Positions 1-8,944 are shown, counted from the stretch's first letter. The stretch: DNA of 64,000 nt from Lactobacillus sp. UBA5804 (GCA_002418055.1 DIDI01000037.1:1-64000), one strand, 5' to 3'. Program-made: numbers and translations. Notes: a model not told the origin generated them from the sequence alone.

Positions 1-24
1 GATTTTTACTGAATTTCTATCGCG

Positions 25-55
25 AGGTCTGTTGCTGAAGTAACAGGCCTTTTTG
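25..55 (+). terminator. Intrinsic terminator just upstream of ribU
   Basis: Stem of nine pairs (25-33 with 42-50, one G-T wobble) and an eight-base loop, followed by TTTTTG. It ends only 7 bases before the ribU Shine-Dalgarno at 62-66. It either ends the preceding operon or is the expression platform of a riboswitch (an FMN/RFN leader is usual for ribU). Any aptamer would lie left of the window, so this cannot be decided here. Confidence 0.7.
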
Positions 56-71
56 TTTGATGGAGGTTTCC

Positions 72-761
72 ATGGAATCTAAACGAAGTGTTACCACACA
101 TTTAACCAATGTGATTGCTTATGCGCTGATTGGCGCCATTGCATTTATTGTTATGAAATTTGAATTTCCGATTATGCCCGGGGTGGGGTTTCTGAAATTT
201 GATTTTTCTGATGTCATTATTACGATTGGCATGTTTGTTTTTGGTCCTTTGCCCGGAATAGTGATTGCTTTGATTCGAATGATCCTCGCCCTACTACTTG
301 GTGGTTTTGCCTTTCCTAGTGTTGTGGGGCAACTTGCAGCTTTTCTTGCTTCAATAGCCTTTGCCTTGCCATTCTATTACACCGCAAAGGGGATTGAAGC
401 TAAGGAACCAAGAACATTAAAGCGTTATTTACTTCCAGTGCTTGGGCTACTTGCAGGGATTCTTGCAATGACGTTTATTTTAGCGATTACTAATGCATTT
501 ATTTTAACGCCAGTGTACGCGTTGACAGCTATTACCCCAACGCCAACCATTAGTTCTTACGGTCAGCTATTAGCATTAACAGAGCATACTTATCTACAAG
601 GGATGCTTCATTTACCATCAATGGCAGGTTACATTTTCTCAATTATTGTTCCGTTTAATCTGGTTAAGGGAGCGATTAACGCAATTGCTTTCTATCTATT
701 GTTTGAAGCAGTTTTGAAAAATATTAAACCATTTGTTCGTAGACGTTTTAATTTGAATTAA
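72..761 (+). CDS. ribU: ECF transporter S component, riboflavin-type (RibU-like)
   Basis: Very hydrophobic 229-residue protein with about six membrane segments. The N-terminal pattern of a first helix followed by the FPIMPGVGFLKFDFSD stretch, with a G-P-L-P-G-I helix next, is the layout of the RibU/FmnP family, which binds riboflavin and docks on the shared EcfAA'T energising module in the membrane. The start at 72 is chosen because GGAGG lies at 62-66; an in-frame ATG at 60 overlaps that site. No EcfA or EcfT gene is in view, as expected for a group II ECF transporter. Substrate assignment rests on family resemblance and could be another vitamin. A terminator-like hairpin directly upstream hints at leader control. 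Confidence 0.75.
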   Translation: MESKRSVTTHLTNVIAYALIGAIAFIVMKFEFPIMPGVGFLKFDFSDVIITIGMFVFGPLPGIVIALIRMILALLLGGFAFPSVVGQLAAFLASIAFALPFYYTAKGIEAKEPRTLKRYLLPVLGLLAGILAMTFILAITNAFILTPVYALTAITPTPTISSYGQLLALTEHTYLQGMLHLPSMAGYIFSIIVPFNLVKGAINAIAFYLLFEAVLKNIKPFVRRRFNLN

Positions 762-773
762 ATTGATGAAAAA

Positions 774-797
774 CCACTGTAATGCAGTGGCTTTTTT
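774..797 (+). terminator. Terminator after ribU
   Basis: CCACTG (774-779) pairs with CAGTGG (785-790), followed by CTTTTTTG, 13 bases after the ribU stop codon. Confidence 0.8.
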
Positions 798-849
798 GTT
801 ATCACGTCAACGAGCACTTGTTATTAGCCAATTATTATTCTGACTGAAT

Positions 850-880
850 TTGTCATTTTTTGGTTAATTTATGCTAAAAT
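850..880 (+). promoter_or_regulatory. Putative promoter of the LysM gene
   Basis: TTGTCA at 850-855 and an extended -10, TGCTAAAAT, at 872-880, with a 19-base spacer that is slightly long. It lies 30 bases before the LysM start. Confidence 0.45.
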
Positions 881-909
881 TGTGACGTATGGAAAGTAGA
901 GGGATCAAG

Positions 910-1350
910 ATGGTCAAGAAAATTGTGGGACCATATGAGCATTATGAGCGTCCAAGTACTCCCCGCCAAAATCAATATGAGGATTCACACTCATGGCTAC
1001 ACTGGTTGACCATTATCACCGTTTCTTTAGTGACTTTGCTACCAGCTGCTCATTATGCGTCTACGCTATATGGACCTAAGAGCTCTTCTCAAGTAGTAAC
1101 AACTAAAACGGTCAAGCCAGTTAAGCGGCAAGTGGTAGTGAAAGCTGCCCGGCCAACTGCGACTAAAACAAGCTCAGCGAGTGCGGTGGCATCAGCTAAG
1201 CGGTCAAAAGTTAAATCTTATGTCGTACAAGATGGTGATACCTTATCAAGTATTGCTGCGAGGTTTCATACGACTATCGCAAAGCTGGTAACGCTGAATC
1301 AGTTAACCGATAATAGTATTCAAGCTGGCCAAACAATCGTTGTTAAGTAA
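910..1350 (+). CDS. Membrane-anchored LysM domain protein
   Basis: 146 residues: a short polar N-terminus, one hydrophobic segment (about residues 31-50, WLTIITVSLVTLLPAAHYAS), a Lys/Ala/Ser/Thr-rich linker, and one C-terminal LysM domain (about 105-146) with the typical Y-V-V-Q-x-G-D-T-L start. LysM binds peptidoglycan N-acetylglucosamine, so this is probably a surface protein anchored in the membrane and touching the wall. The start at 910 is chosen because AGAGGG is at 898-903; an upstream ATG at 889 has no ribosome site. A LysM protein just before cmk is a common arrangement in lactobacilli. It has no catalytic domain, so its exact role is unknown. Confidence 0.8.
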   Translation: MVKKIVGPYEHYERPSTPRQNQYEDSHSWLHWLTIITVSLVTLLPAAHYASTLYGPKSSSQVVTTKTVKPVKRQVVVKAARPTATKTSSASAVASAKRSKVKSYVVQDGDTLSSIAARFHTTIAKLVTLNQLTDNSIQAGQTIVVK

Positions 1351-1361
1351 ACAGAAAGGAT

Positions 1362-1386
1362 AAAGAGACCAGATCGTCTCTTTTTT
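1362..1386 (+). terminator. Terminator-like hairpin immediately before cmk
   Basis: AAAGAGAC (1362-1369) pairs with GTCTCTTT (1376-1383), followed by T residues to 1386. It ends 6 bases before the cmk ATG at 1393. It likely terminates the LysM transcript, but also forms the cmk leader; see findings. Confidence 0.75.
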
Positions 1387-1392
1387 ATTGGG

Positions 1393-2079
1393 ATGCAAAT
1401 AGCCATTGATGGACCTGCTTCGGCAGGAAAAAGTACTGTTGCGAAAATTATTGCAAATAAGTTAGCGTATATTTATGTCGACACTGGTGCGATGTATCGT
1501 GCTTGTACCGTGATTGCTAAGCAAAATCAACTTGCGTTTAGTGATGAAGCTGGCATCTTGGCTGCGATTGATCATGATGGCATCGAGCTTAAATCTGAAG
1601 CAGGACAGCAAAAAGTGTATGTGGCAGGGCAGGATGTCACAAAAGAGATTAGAACTCCAAGTATTTCAGCTAATGTTTCTGAGGTTTCGGCATTACCAGG
1701 CGTTCGCAAAAAGATGGTTAGCCTGCAACGACAAATGGCGGGATCAATGGATATTGTGATGGATGGTCGCGATATTGGCACAACAGTGCTACCAAGAGCA
1801 GAAATTAAAATCTTTTTAGTTGCGACTGCTCGAGCCCGAGCTGAACGGCGCGTTTTGGATTTAAAAACGCAAGGGATTAAATCAACTAAAACAGTGACTG
1901 AAATTGAAGCCGATATTGCTGCTCGTGACTATAAAGATAGTCATCGCCTTGTTTCTCCTTTACAAAAGGCGACTGATGCGATCGAAATTGACACCACTGA
2001 TCTGTCGATTGATGAAGTGGTTGAGATAATTTTAGAAAAAATTACAGCTGCCCAAAAAAAACTAGTAAAAAAGTCATAA
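1393..2079 (+). CDS. cmk: Cytidylate kinase
   Basis: 228 residues starting MQIAIDGPASAGKST, whose P-loop (GPASAGKS) is at residues 7-14. It phosphorylates CMP and dCMP with ATP in the cytoplasm. The DTGAMYRA and MDGRDIGTTVLP motifs of the CMP-binding region are present, and the length is normal. It heads the cmk-rpsA-der block that is conserved in Firmicutes. No good Shine-Dalgarno lies within 12 bases of the ATG: AGAAAGGA at 1353-1360 lies upstream of a hairpin that could bring it to within about 10 bases if folded. No better in-frame start exists, because the P-loop begins almost at the first codon. Confidence 0.95.
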   Translation: MQIAIDGPASAGKSTVAKIIANKLAYIYVDTGAMYRACTVIAKQNQLAFSDEAGILAAIDHDGIELKSEAGQQKVYVAGQDVTKEIRTPSISANVSEVSALPGVRKKMVSLQRQMAGSMDIVMDGRDIGTTVLPRAEIKIFLVATARARAERRVLDLKTQGIKSTKTVTEIEADIAARDYKDSHRLVSPLQKATDAIEIDTTDLSIDEVVEIILEKITAAQKKLVKKS

Positions 2080-2084
2080 AATAG

Positions 2085-2113
2085 TAGCAAAAATTTGGGT
2101 TTTCATTTAAAAT
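2085..2113 (+). promoter_or_regulatory. Weak candidate promoter of rpsA
   Basis: TAGCAA at 2085-2090, a 17-base spacer, then TAAAAT at 2108-2113. The -35 match is poor, so this is tentative. Confidence 0.3.
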
Positions 2114-2137
2114 AGAGTCTGATATTGGGAGGTACTT

Positions 2138-3340
2138 ATGTCAGAAAACAGTAATCAATTTTTAAATGCATTAAAAGAGATGCAGGGAGTTGAAGTCGGA
2201 GACATCGTTGACGTTGAAGTCTTAGATGTTGAAGATGGTCAACTTGATGTCGGTGTTAAAGATGCCGGGGTTGAAGGTGTTATTACCCACCGTGAATTCA
2301 CTGCAGATCGTGGTGCAAACTTGGCCGACTTAGTTAAGTCAGGTGATACTTTCAAGGCTTTAGTATTACGTAGAGCCGGCGGTGACAAGGAGAATGGCGA
2401 GTTCTTCTTCTCCGTAACACGTTTGAAGGAACGTGAAGCCTTTGATAAACTTCAAAAAGACTTCGAAGCAGGAAATGCTATTGACGGTACGGTTACTTCA
2501 GCCGTACGTGGTGGTTTGCTAGTTAATGTTGGGACAAGAGGTTTCTTGCCTGCTTCATTGATTTCAAATCGTTACGTTTCAAATCTTAAGCCTTACATTG
2601 GTAAGACCATGAAACTTAAGATTACTGAAATTGACGCTACTAAGAATCGCTTAATCTTGTCACATAAAGATTTAGTCGAAGAAGAACGTGAAGAAGTCTT
2701 TGAAAAGGTTGCTTCACAATTGGTTGTTGGTGATGTCATTGAGGGTAAGATTTCACGCTTGACTAACTTTGGTGCGTTTGTTGATGTTGGTGGTGTGGAC
2801 GGCTTAGTTCATATTTCTGAGATTTCATACAAGCATGTTGACAAGCCAAGTGATGTTCTTGAAGCCGGCCAAGATGTTAAGGTCAAGGTCATTGGCATTG
2901 ACAATGACAGACATCGTATCTCCCTGTCCATTAAGCAAACTGAACCATCACCATTCGAACAAGCAACGACTGATTTACATGAAGGTGATGTCTTTGAAGG
3001 TGAAGTAAAATCATTGACTAACTTTGGTGCGTTTGTTGAGGTTGCCGATGGGATTCAAGGTTTAGTTCATGTTTCAGAAATTTCATACAAACACGTTGAC
3101 AAGCCAAGTGATGTATTGAAAGTTGGGCAAACCGTTAAAGTTAAGGTTTTGAATATTGAACCAAGTGAAAGAAGAATTTCACTTTCAATAAAGGCTACAG
3201 ATGCTAACGCACAATCAGAAGCACCTCGTCAGCACCATCAAAACCGTAATAACAATGCTGTCGCTTCTAAGTACATGAGTAGCGATGACAATGGCTTTGC
3301 TTTAGGTGATATTATTGGTGATCAATTAAAGGATCGTTAA
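2138..3340 (+). CDS. rpsA: 30S ribosomal protein S1 homologue
   Basis: 400 residues with four S1 (OB-fold) RNA-binding repeats at about 17-88, 106-171, 192-259 and 277-345, followed by a polar tail rich in His, Asn and Gln. Repeats three and four share long identical stretches, including TNFGAFV and [22 protein letters not shown] segments, the hallmark of this family. Gram-positive S1 is shorter than the six-repeat E. coli form and helps mRNA binding during initiation. A GGGAGG ribosome site precedes the ATG. It lies between cmk and der, as in most lactobacilli, and ends at a strong terminator. Confidence 0.95.
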   Translation: MSENSNQFLNALKEMQGVEVGDIVDVEVLDVEDGQLDVGVKDAGVEGVITHREFTADRGANLADLVKSGDTFKALVLRRAGGDKENGEFFFSVTRLKEREAFDKLQKDFEAGNAIDGTVTSAVRGGLLVNVGTRGFLPASLISNRYVSNLKPYIGKTMKLKITEIDATKNRLILSHKDLVEEEREEVFEKVASQLVVGDVIEGKISRLTNFGAFVDVGGVDGLVHISEISYKHVDKPSDVLEAGQDVKVKVIGIDNDRHRISLSIKQTEPSPFEQATTDLHEGDVFEGEVKSLTNFGAFVEVADGIQGLVHVSEISYKHVDKPSDVLKVGQTVKVKVLNIEPSERRISLSIKATDANAQSEAPRQHHQNRNNNAVASKYMSSDDNGFALGDIIGDQLKDR

Positions 3341-3353
3341 TAAGAGAATTTAC

Positions 3354-3391
3354 AAAAGAGCCGACTTTAAGGTCGGCTCTTTTGCTTTTTT
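3354..3391 (+). terminator. Strong terminator between rpsA and der
   Basis: Twelve-pair stem: AAAAGAGCCGAC (3354-3365) with its complement ending at 3383, and a six-base loop. The T-rich run reaches 3391, two bases before the der Shine-Dalgarno (AAAGGAGG, 3393-3400). Confidence 0.9.
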
Positions 3392-3407
3392 GAAAGGAGG
3401 CTACGGA

Positions 3408-4718
3408 ATGACTTTACCAGTGGTAGCAATTGTAGGGCGACCAAATGTCGGAAAGTCAACCCTGTTTAACCGCATTATCAATCAGCGCTTAGCTATCGTT
3501 GAAGATAAACCAGGAGTAACTCGTGACCGTAATTATGCACCAGCAACTTGGCTGGGACATCACTTTAACCTAATCGATACTGGTGGGATTACTTGGACTA
3601 ACGGCAAGATTGAGGAAGAGATTCGTGCACAAGCGGAGATTGCGATTGAAGAGGCGGATGTCATTGTGCTGTTAACTAGTGCCGAAAATCGGGTCACTGA
3701 TTTAGATGAGCGGATCGCCCAACTACTTTATCGGACTAAAAAATCGGTTATTTTGGCGGTCAATAAGGCTGATAATCCGGAGCAACGAACGGATATTTAT
3801 GACTTTTACAGTTTAGGATTAGATGATCCAATTCCAATTTCATGTAGCCATGGGACTGGAATTGGAGATTTGTTAGATAAAATTGTTGAGCAGTTTCCCA
3901 CTGATCAAGACCAAGTGGCGCCTGATACGATTAGTTTCTCGGTAATTGGTCGTCCTAACGTTGGTAAATCATCGATTGTCAATCGGTTACTAGGTGAAAA
4001 TCGTGTGATTGTGGCGGATGAAGAGGGGACTACCCGAGATGCCGTTGATACTCCGTTCATGAGCGAGGATGGTACAAAGTATCGGTTGATTGATACTGCG
4101 GGGATTCGTCGCCGCGGTAAAGTATACGAAAAGACTGAAAAGTATGCAGTCATGCGAGCTCAAAGTGCGATTGATCGCTCTGATGTGACCCTAATTGTAC
4201 TGGATGCCAGTACCGGTATCCAAGAACAAGATAAACATGTTGCTGGTTATGCGCATGAAGCTGGTCGCGGTATTATCATCATAGTCAATAAATGGGACTT
4301 ACCACATAAAACTGCTAACAGTGGCAAAGAATTTGAACAAGCAATTAGACAAGAATTTCAATATTTAGACTATGCGCCTATTTTATTTGTCTCAGCTAAA
4401 TCTGGACAGAAAATAGACCAAATTCCGGCATTGGTTAAACAAGTAAACCATAACTTGAATCAACGAATTCAATCAAGTGTCTTAAATGATTTGTTAATTG
4501 AAGCTAGTAAATTGGTGCCAGCTCCCATGGTTAGGGGAAAGCGACTACGTGTTTATTACATGACACAGGTCAAATCCAACCCGCCAACTTTTGTTGTATT
4601 TGTGAATGATCCGGAATTAATGCATTTTTCATATCAACGATTTTTAATGAACCAATTGCGTGCTAATTTTGATTTTAAGGGAACACCGATTAAGATTATT
4701 GGTCGAAAGCGTAAATAA
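3408..4718 (+). CDS. der: Ribosome biogenesis GTPase Der (EngA)
   Basis: 436 residues with two tandem GTPase domains and a C-terminal KH-like domain. Domain 1 has G1 [10 protein letters not shown]3 DTGG and G4 NKAD; domain 2 has [13 protein letters not shown] and NKWD. Der helps late assembly of the 50S subunit. The KH-like domain covers roughly the last 85 residues and the length is normal. The start at 3408 is set by AAAGGAGG at 3393-3400; a more upstream TTG would lie inside the terminator. It lies in the cmk-rpsA-der-hup block. Confidence 0.97.
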   Translation: MTLPVVAIVGRPNVGKSTLFNRIINQRLAIVEDKPGVTRDRNYAPATWLGHHFNLIDTGGITWTNGKIEEEIRAQAEIAIEEADVIVLLTSAENRVTDLDERIAQLLYRTKKSVILAVNKADNPEQRTDIYDFYSLGLDDPIPISCSHGTGIGDLLDKIVEQFPTDQDQVAPDTISFSVIGRPNVGKSSIVNRLLGENRVIVADEEGTTRDAVDTPFMSEDGTKYRLIDTAGIRRRGKVYEKTEKYAVMRAQSAIDRSDVTLIVLDASTGIQEQDKHVAGYAHEAGRGIIIIVNKWDLPHKTANSGKEFEQAIRQEFQYLDYAPILFVSAKSGQKIDQIPALVKQVNHNLNQRIQSSVLNDLLIEASKLVPAPMVRGKRLRVYYMTQVKSNPPTFVVFVNDPELMHFSYQRFLMNQLRANFDFKGTPIKIIGRKRK

Positions 4719-4782
4719 GCGCTTATAAAAAATAATGTTATTTAACGGAAAACCTTGTTACGGTGGGCTTTTTGTGATATTT

Positions 4783-4813
4783 TTGTTCTAGGAAACAAAG
4801 TTAGTTGTAATAT
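4783..4813 (+). promoter_or_regulatory. Candidate hup promoter
   Basis: TTGTTC at 4783-4788 and TAATAT at 4808-4813, separated by 19 bases. The transcript leader would carry a small hairpin (CCAAAG near 4829 pairing with CTTTGG near 4842) before the AGGAGGTG ribosome site at 4864. Confidence 0.4.
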
Positions 4814-4878
4814 TTCTTCTCTGTTTCTCCAAAGAAAAAGACTTTGGATATTGGTTCAAATTCAGGAGGTGAATCCAT

Positions 4879-5154
4879 ATGGCAAATAAAGCTGAGTTAG
4901 TTTCTGAAATTGCTTCAAAGACTACGTTGACCAAGAAGGATATCGCTGCAACAGTTGATGCGCTTTTCGAATCCATTCAAGATGATCTTGCAAAGGGTGA
5001 AAAGGTACAATTGATTGGCTTCGGTACTTTCGAAGTACGTCATCGTGCAGCTCGTAAGGGTCGTAACCCACAAACTGGTGCTGAAATTGAAATTCCAGCC
5101 AGCGAAGTACCTGCGTTTAAGCCAGGTAAGGCTCTTAAGGACGCGGTTAAGTAA
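4879..5154 (+). CDS. hup: DNA-binding protein HU
   Basis: 91-residue histone-like protein of normal length. It starts [15 protein letters not shown] and contains the DNA-binding arm with [20 protein letters not shown], in which the arm residues (R-N-P) are intact, followed by the [14 protein letters not shown] end. HU bends and compacts DNA as a dimer. Very strong AGGAGGTG ribosome site at 4864-4871. Codon choice is biased to favoured codons (CGT, GGT, AAG), consistent with high expression. It stands alone between the der gene and its own terminator at 5186. Confidence 0.97.
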   Translation: MANKAELVSEIASKTTLTKKDIAATVDALFESIQDDLAKGEKVQLIGFGTFEVRHRAARKGRNPQTGAEIEIPASEVPAFKPGKALKDAVK

Positions 5155-5185
5155 TCATTCATTACTTATTCACGAACATACCAGG

Positions 5186-5217
5186 AAGGCGTTGGCTAAG
5201 ACCAGCGTCTTTTTGTT
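5186..5217 (+). terminator. Terminator after hup
   Basis: AAGGCGTTGG (5186-5195) pairs with CCAGCGTCTT (5202-5211) with wobbles, followed by TTTTTGTTTT. Confidence 0.8.
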
Positions 5218-5240
5218 TTGATAAGCAAGAAGGTAGAATG

Positions 5241-6491
5241 ATGTCGTACTCAGAACAATTATTAGATGCGATTCAAGCACACCAATTTGATCGTAATCAG
5301 ACTTTATTAAAACTCGCACTGGCAAATGACACGCCTGAAATCTTAGCCTCACTGGCTGATAACTTAGTTGATTTGGGTTTTACCGATTTAGCTAAAGCAG
5401 TTTACCGGGCCTTAATTGCCCAATATCCAGATGAAGATTTGTTTAAAGTCTATTTGGCTGAAATTCTCTTAAACGATGGTGCAGATGATGATGCGCTGAG
5501 CTTGCTATACGGCGTCTCTAAAGCATCAGATGCTTATCTTGATAGTTTGCTTATACAAGCAGATTATTATCAAAATAACGGCCTAATTGAGCCTGCTAGG
5601 GCTAAACTACTCGCAGCCGATAAATTGGCACCAGATGAAGATGCCATTAAGTTTGGCATAGCGGAATTGGATTTCATGGCTGGTGATTATGATGAGGCGC
5701 TAGGCTTGTACGAAGAACTTGTTAAGCGGCAAGCTAGTTTTGGCGAAGTCAATTTACATGAACGTCATTTTGAAACTTTGGCTAAACTAGGTCGTTATGA
5801 GGAAGCAGTCCAGGTGATTGCGGCCCATGAGACCGATTTAATTGATATTGATAGTCAGTATCAAGCTGGTCTAGTTGAGCTGGCAGCTGGTAAGATGACT
5901 TTAGCACTCAAGTATTTGAATCAAGTACTCGCCCAAAGTCCTGATTATGTCGCTGCTTATCCTTTGTTAGCAAAAGCTTATCAGCGTCAGCATGATTCTG
6001 AACAAGTTCTACGGACTGCTCAAGCTGGTTTAGCTTATAATGAGCTTGATGAGCTGCTATACCATTTGGGTGCCCAAGCTGCTAGCCAACTGGGTGAAAA
6101 TGATACGGCAGTGCAACTTTTAACCCGTGGATTAAAGGTGAATCCGGATAATAGTCAATTATTGCTACAACTGTCTAATCTTTATATTCAAACACATCAA
6201 TATCAGGCCAATTTGGATTTGTTAAAGCCACTCGCTGACGACCAGATTGAACCACGCTTGCGCTTCAATTTGGCACAGTCGTATGAGGCACTAGATGACA
6301 GGAATCAAGCCAAGGCAGCTTATCTATTGGCTTATCAGAGCTTGCAGGGTGATGCTGGCTTTTTGAAACAGATGATTTTGTTTTTCCGGACATTAACTGA
6401 TACCCGTTCGTTAGTTCAAGAATTATTAGGTAAGTACTTAAAGCTTGCGCCCACGGATGAAGCGATGTTAGCACTACAAGCTGAAGATTAA
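5241..6491 (+). CDS. Tetratricopeptide repeat protein (YpiA-like)
   Basis: 416 residues made almost wholly of helix-pair repeats of about 34 residues with TPR spacing of small and aromatic residues (for example LGLYEELVKRQ, ALKYLNQVLAQSPDY, TRGLKVNPDN). No signal peptide or membrane segment, so it should be a soluble scaffold. Such a protein follows hup in many lactobacilli and resembles B. subtilis YpiA, whose function is unclear. Two ATGs are adjacent (5238 and 5241); GAAGG at 5229-5233 fits the second better. The gene stands alone, ending at a strong bidirectional terminator. Confidence 0.85.
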   Translation: MSYSEQLLDAIQAHQFDRNQTLLKLALANDTPEILASLADNLVDLGFTDLAKAVYRALIAQYPDEDLFKVYLAEILLNDGADDDALSLLYGVSKASDAYLDSLLIQADYYQNNGLIEPARAKLLAADKLAPDEDAIKFGIAELDFMAGDYDEALGLYEELVKRQASFGEVNLHERHFETLAKLGRYEEAVQVIAAHETDLIDIDSQYQAGLVELAAGKMTLALKYLNQVLAQSPDYVAAYPLLAKAYQRQHDSEQVLRTAQAGLAYNELDELLYHLGAQAASQLGENDTAVQLLTRGLKVNPDNSQLLLQLSNLYIQTHQYQANLDLLKPLADDQIEPRLRFNLAQSYEALDDRNQAKAAYLLAYQSLQGDAGFLKQMILFFRTLTDTRSLVQELLGKYLKLAPTDEAMLALQAED

Positions 6492-6500
6492 AGTAACTAA

Positions 6501-6530
6501 AAAACGTCTAACCGATGGTTAGACGTTTTT
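6501..6530. terminator. Bidirectional terminator between TPR gene and permease
   Basis: Perfect 13-pair stem AAAACGTCTAACC (6501-6513) with 6517-6529 and a GAT loop; A-rich on the left and T-rich on the right, so it serves both converging genes. Confidence 0.9.
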
Positions 6531-6542
6531 GAATTGTGCAAG

Positions 6543-7973
6543 CTAAGCGTTACGCCGTTGATGTTTGGCAATAAGGGGTAAGATAATCCCAAGCCCAATC
6601 ATAAACAACGGTTCTACAATATTTAAAATCAACATGTGCCACCAGGTGGTGGAGCCAAATTTAGCATCGATTGGTAAAATTCCGAAGGTAGCAGCCATAA
6701 TCGTTAAGAGGAAACACCACCAACCGACAATTAATGCCAATTTTTGATTTTTAAGGTAAACATAGTGTGAGGGAAATTGTTCGGGAGCTTGACGAACCTT
6801 GATAAAAGCCCAGAAGATTAAACTCGTGACGTATGGTGAAATAATGCCGTTTAGATTGAGTAGTTGATTAAAAATATCGTTCATTGTCGGTAGCGTTGCA
6901 CTCAAGACCAGAATAACTGTACAGATAAAAGTTGTTAGCCAATAACCGTTAATGGGTAAACCATTTTTATCAGTCTTGGTTAATTGACGTGGCAGATAAT
7001 GTTTGGCTGTATCACTTAAAAAGATCCGGGCGCCACCATCAACTAGGACTGCTAATTGTGCCAGCATATAAAAGGCTTGGGTCACGATAAATAAGTATAA
7101 GAATAATTTTCCTAGTCCAAATTCATGTCCCATTGCTTGGAAGGCATAGTAAGAACCATTCATTTTTAAATCATGTGGTAGGTGATGCGCGTTGAAAAAG
7201 ACCCCTAAGGCAAAGGAGCCAAAGATGGTTAAAAAGCCAGTCATGATGGCCAATAAGTACATTGCTTTAGGAAAGTCGCGCTTCCCATTTTTCATTTCTT
7301 TAACGTAGGGAGCGACAAATTCAGAGCCGTTCATCGCAAAAATCAGGAGTCCTAGCGACATTAAAAAGCGCATGTCGAATTTAGGAATAAAACTTGTGAA
7401 CTGGAAAGGATGACTTTGAACTTGCCCGCCACGGCCTAAGTAAGTAAAGGTCATGATGACAAATAAAATGGTGATAATAAACATTGCACCACCACCCAGA
7501 ATGGATAGTATTTGGAGAGAATTGGAAAAGTGATGTTGTAAGAAAATAAAAATAACGAAAATCACGGCAGTGAGGAGGGCAAACATTTGGTTACTCATCT
7601 TGCTCTCCATTGAATTGTCACCGTTAATTAGCCAACCGAGCGCTACCACTGTTGAGTTAGCGACATCAACCAGATAGGGCAGTGAGACGACCCAATAAGC
7701 CCAGGCAGCAATATAGCCCATCCGGTCGCCACTAGTTTGTCTAATCCAGCTTGAGAGCCCACCACCCTCATTTGAAAAAGTGGATCCTAAATGGCCCACA
7801 ATTAGCTCATAAGGCACAACAAATAAAATTAAAAGTAGAATCCAATCACCGACGACTTGTAAACCTTGGTTTTGAAAATTATAAATAATGTCATCAAAGC
7901 CAATGACGGTGACAAAGTCCATCAGCGCGATGACTGGCCAGCTAATCGTTGACCGCTTAGTATCTTCAATCAT
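6543..7973 (-). CDS. APC-superfamily amino acid permease
   Basis: 476-residue integral membrane protein with about twelve hydrophobic segments. The first helix region (ALMDFVTVIGFDDIIYNF) and the GGGLSSWIRQTSGDRMGYIAAW segment fit the amino acid permease branch of the APC superfamily (glutamate/GABA antiporter or YjeM-like group). The substrate cannot be read from sequence. The start at 7973 is chosen for GGAGG (complement of 7985-7989); an upstream extension of 36 residues in frame is not membrane-like and lacks a ribosome site. It is a single-gene unit with its own promoter, converging on the TPR gene. Confidence 0.85.
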   Translation of the reverse strand: MIEDTKRSTISWPVIALMDFVTVIGFDDIIYNFQNQGLQVVGDWILLLILFVVPYELIVGHLGSTFSNEGGGLSSWIRQTSGDRMGYIAAWAYWVVSLPYLVDVANSTVVALGWLINGDNSMESKMSNQMFALLTAVIFVIFIFLQHHFSNSLQILSILGGGAMFIITILFVIMTFTYLGRGGQVQSHPFQFTSFIPKFDMRFLMSLGLLIFAMNGSEFVAPYVKEMKNGKRDFPKAMYLLAIMTGFLTIFGSFALGVFFNAHHLPHDLKMNGSYYAFQAMGHEFGLGKLFLYLFIVTQAFYMLAQLAVLVDGGARIFLSDTAKHYLPRQLTKTDKNGLPINGYWLTTFICTVILVLSATLPTMNDIFNQLLNLNGIISPYVTSLIFWAFIKVRQAPEQFPSHYVYLKNQKLALIVGWWCFLLTIMAATFGILPIDAKFGSTTWWHMLILNIVEPLFMIGLGIILPLIAKHQRRNA

Positions 7974-8013
7974 GTTTTTTGATTCCTCCGTATATGTAGT
8001 AGAAAGTGTTTCA

Positions 8014-8043
8014 ATTATAGCACCTGAAATCACAAAATCGTAA
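8014..8043 (-). promoter_or_regulatory. Promoter of the APC permease gene
   Basis: On the minus strand an extended -10, TGCTATAAT (TATAAT at 8014-8019), with TTACGA at 8038-8043 and an 18-base spacer. Confidence 0.6.
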
Positions 8044-8063
8044 CGGAGAAAAAAACTAAGTAT

Positions 8064-8094
8064 CAAAAAGCGCCCGACCAATTAGTCGGACGCT
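8064..8094 (-). terminator. Terminator of the aldo-keto reductase gene
   Basis: On the minus strand AGCGTCCGAC pairs with GTCGGGCGCT (8085-8094 with 8070-8079), one wobble, followed by TTTTTG. Confidence 0.85.
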
Positions 8095-8102
8095 GTGGTT
8101 GA

Positions 8103-8933
8103 TTAGAATTCTTGATGACTGTGTGGATCGTATTTAGGATTACGACCATCTTTCTTGTCTAAGGCACTAATCGCTTTGACTTCTTCAGGACTAAGCACGA
8201 AGTCAAAAATATCAATATTGCTGAGTTGGTGAGCACTTTGGCTGGCCTTCGGAATTGGCACCACGCGCAATTGAATTTCCCAACGCAGGATAATTTGAGC
8301 AGGTGACTTGCCATACTTTTGTGCTAATTGTTGAATAATTGGTTCTTTAAAGGCAGCGCCAGCACGCATTAAGGGGCTCCAAGCTTGCGTTAAAATTTGA
8401 TGGTCAGCGTTATACTTTCTAACCGCCTGACTCGACCAATAAGGGTGTAACTCAACTTGGTTAACTGCTGGCGTCACGCCAGTTTCCGCAATGAGGCGAT
8501 CAATATGTTCTGGTTCAAAATTAGAGACCCCAATTGAACGAACTAATCCAAACTTCTGAGCATCAATTAGCGCTTGCCAAGCTTCAACATAGTGATCTTC
8601 CAGTGGGTTAGGCCAATGGATTAAGTAAAGGTCGAAGTAGTCTAAGCCAGCTGTGAAGAGACTTTCTTGAATTTGGGTAATGGCCTCACGATAATGATGA
8701 TGCCTGCCTGGAAGTTTTGAGGTGATAAACAAGCCACCCCGCGGGTGACCACTCATCCGAATTGCAGCTCCAACGGTACCTTCATTTTCATAGCGACAAG
8801 CTGAATCAATCATGCGATAACCATTGTTAATCGCAGTACTGATTGCAAAGGCGCCGTTGCGACCTTTTAATGGGTATGTACCAAAGCCAATTTCGGGTAT
8901 ACGATTGCCATCATTTAAATCAAAATAATCCAT
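8103..8933 (-). CDS. Aldo/keto reductase
   Basis: 276 residues, normal for the family. The catalytic tetrad is visible: D43 and Y48 (MIDSACRYENE), K73 (FITSKLPG) and H106 (YLIHWPNP). The NADPH-binding end includes IPIPKASQSAHQLSNI. These TIM-barrel enzymes reduce aldehydes and ketones in the cytoplasm (the 2,5-diketo-gluconate reductase-like group); the natural substrate is unknown. AAGGAGGT lies just before the ATG. A 15-base perfect palindrome overlaps this ribosome site and lies just after a TGCTATAAT -10, so the gene is probably controlled by a repressor. Confidence 0.9.
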   Translation of the reverse strand: MDYFDLNDGNRIPEIGFGTYPLKGRNGAFAISTAINNGYRMIDSACRYENEGTVGAAIRMSGHPRGGLFITSKLPGRHHHYREAITQIQESLFTAGLDYFDLYLIHWPNPLEDHYVEAWQALIDAQKFGLVRSIGVSNFEPEHIDRLIAETGVTPAVNQVELHPYWSSQAVRKYNADHQILTQAWSPLMRAGAAFKEPIIQQLAQKYGKSPAQIILRWEIQLRVVPIPKASQSAHQLSNIDIFDFVLSPEEVKAISALDKKDGRNPKYDPHSHQEF

Positions 8934-8944
8934 AGGATACCTCC

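Noticed and set aside
1..60. FMN riboswitch aptamer upstream of ribU
   Set aside because: Only a terminator-like hairpin is in the window; conserved RFN blocks are not visible in the 60 bases available.
4740..4780. Terminator after der
   Set aside because: Some complementarity before CTTTTTG but the stem is only about three pairs and not convincing.
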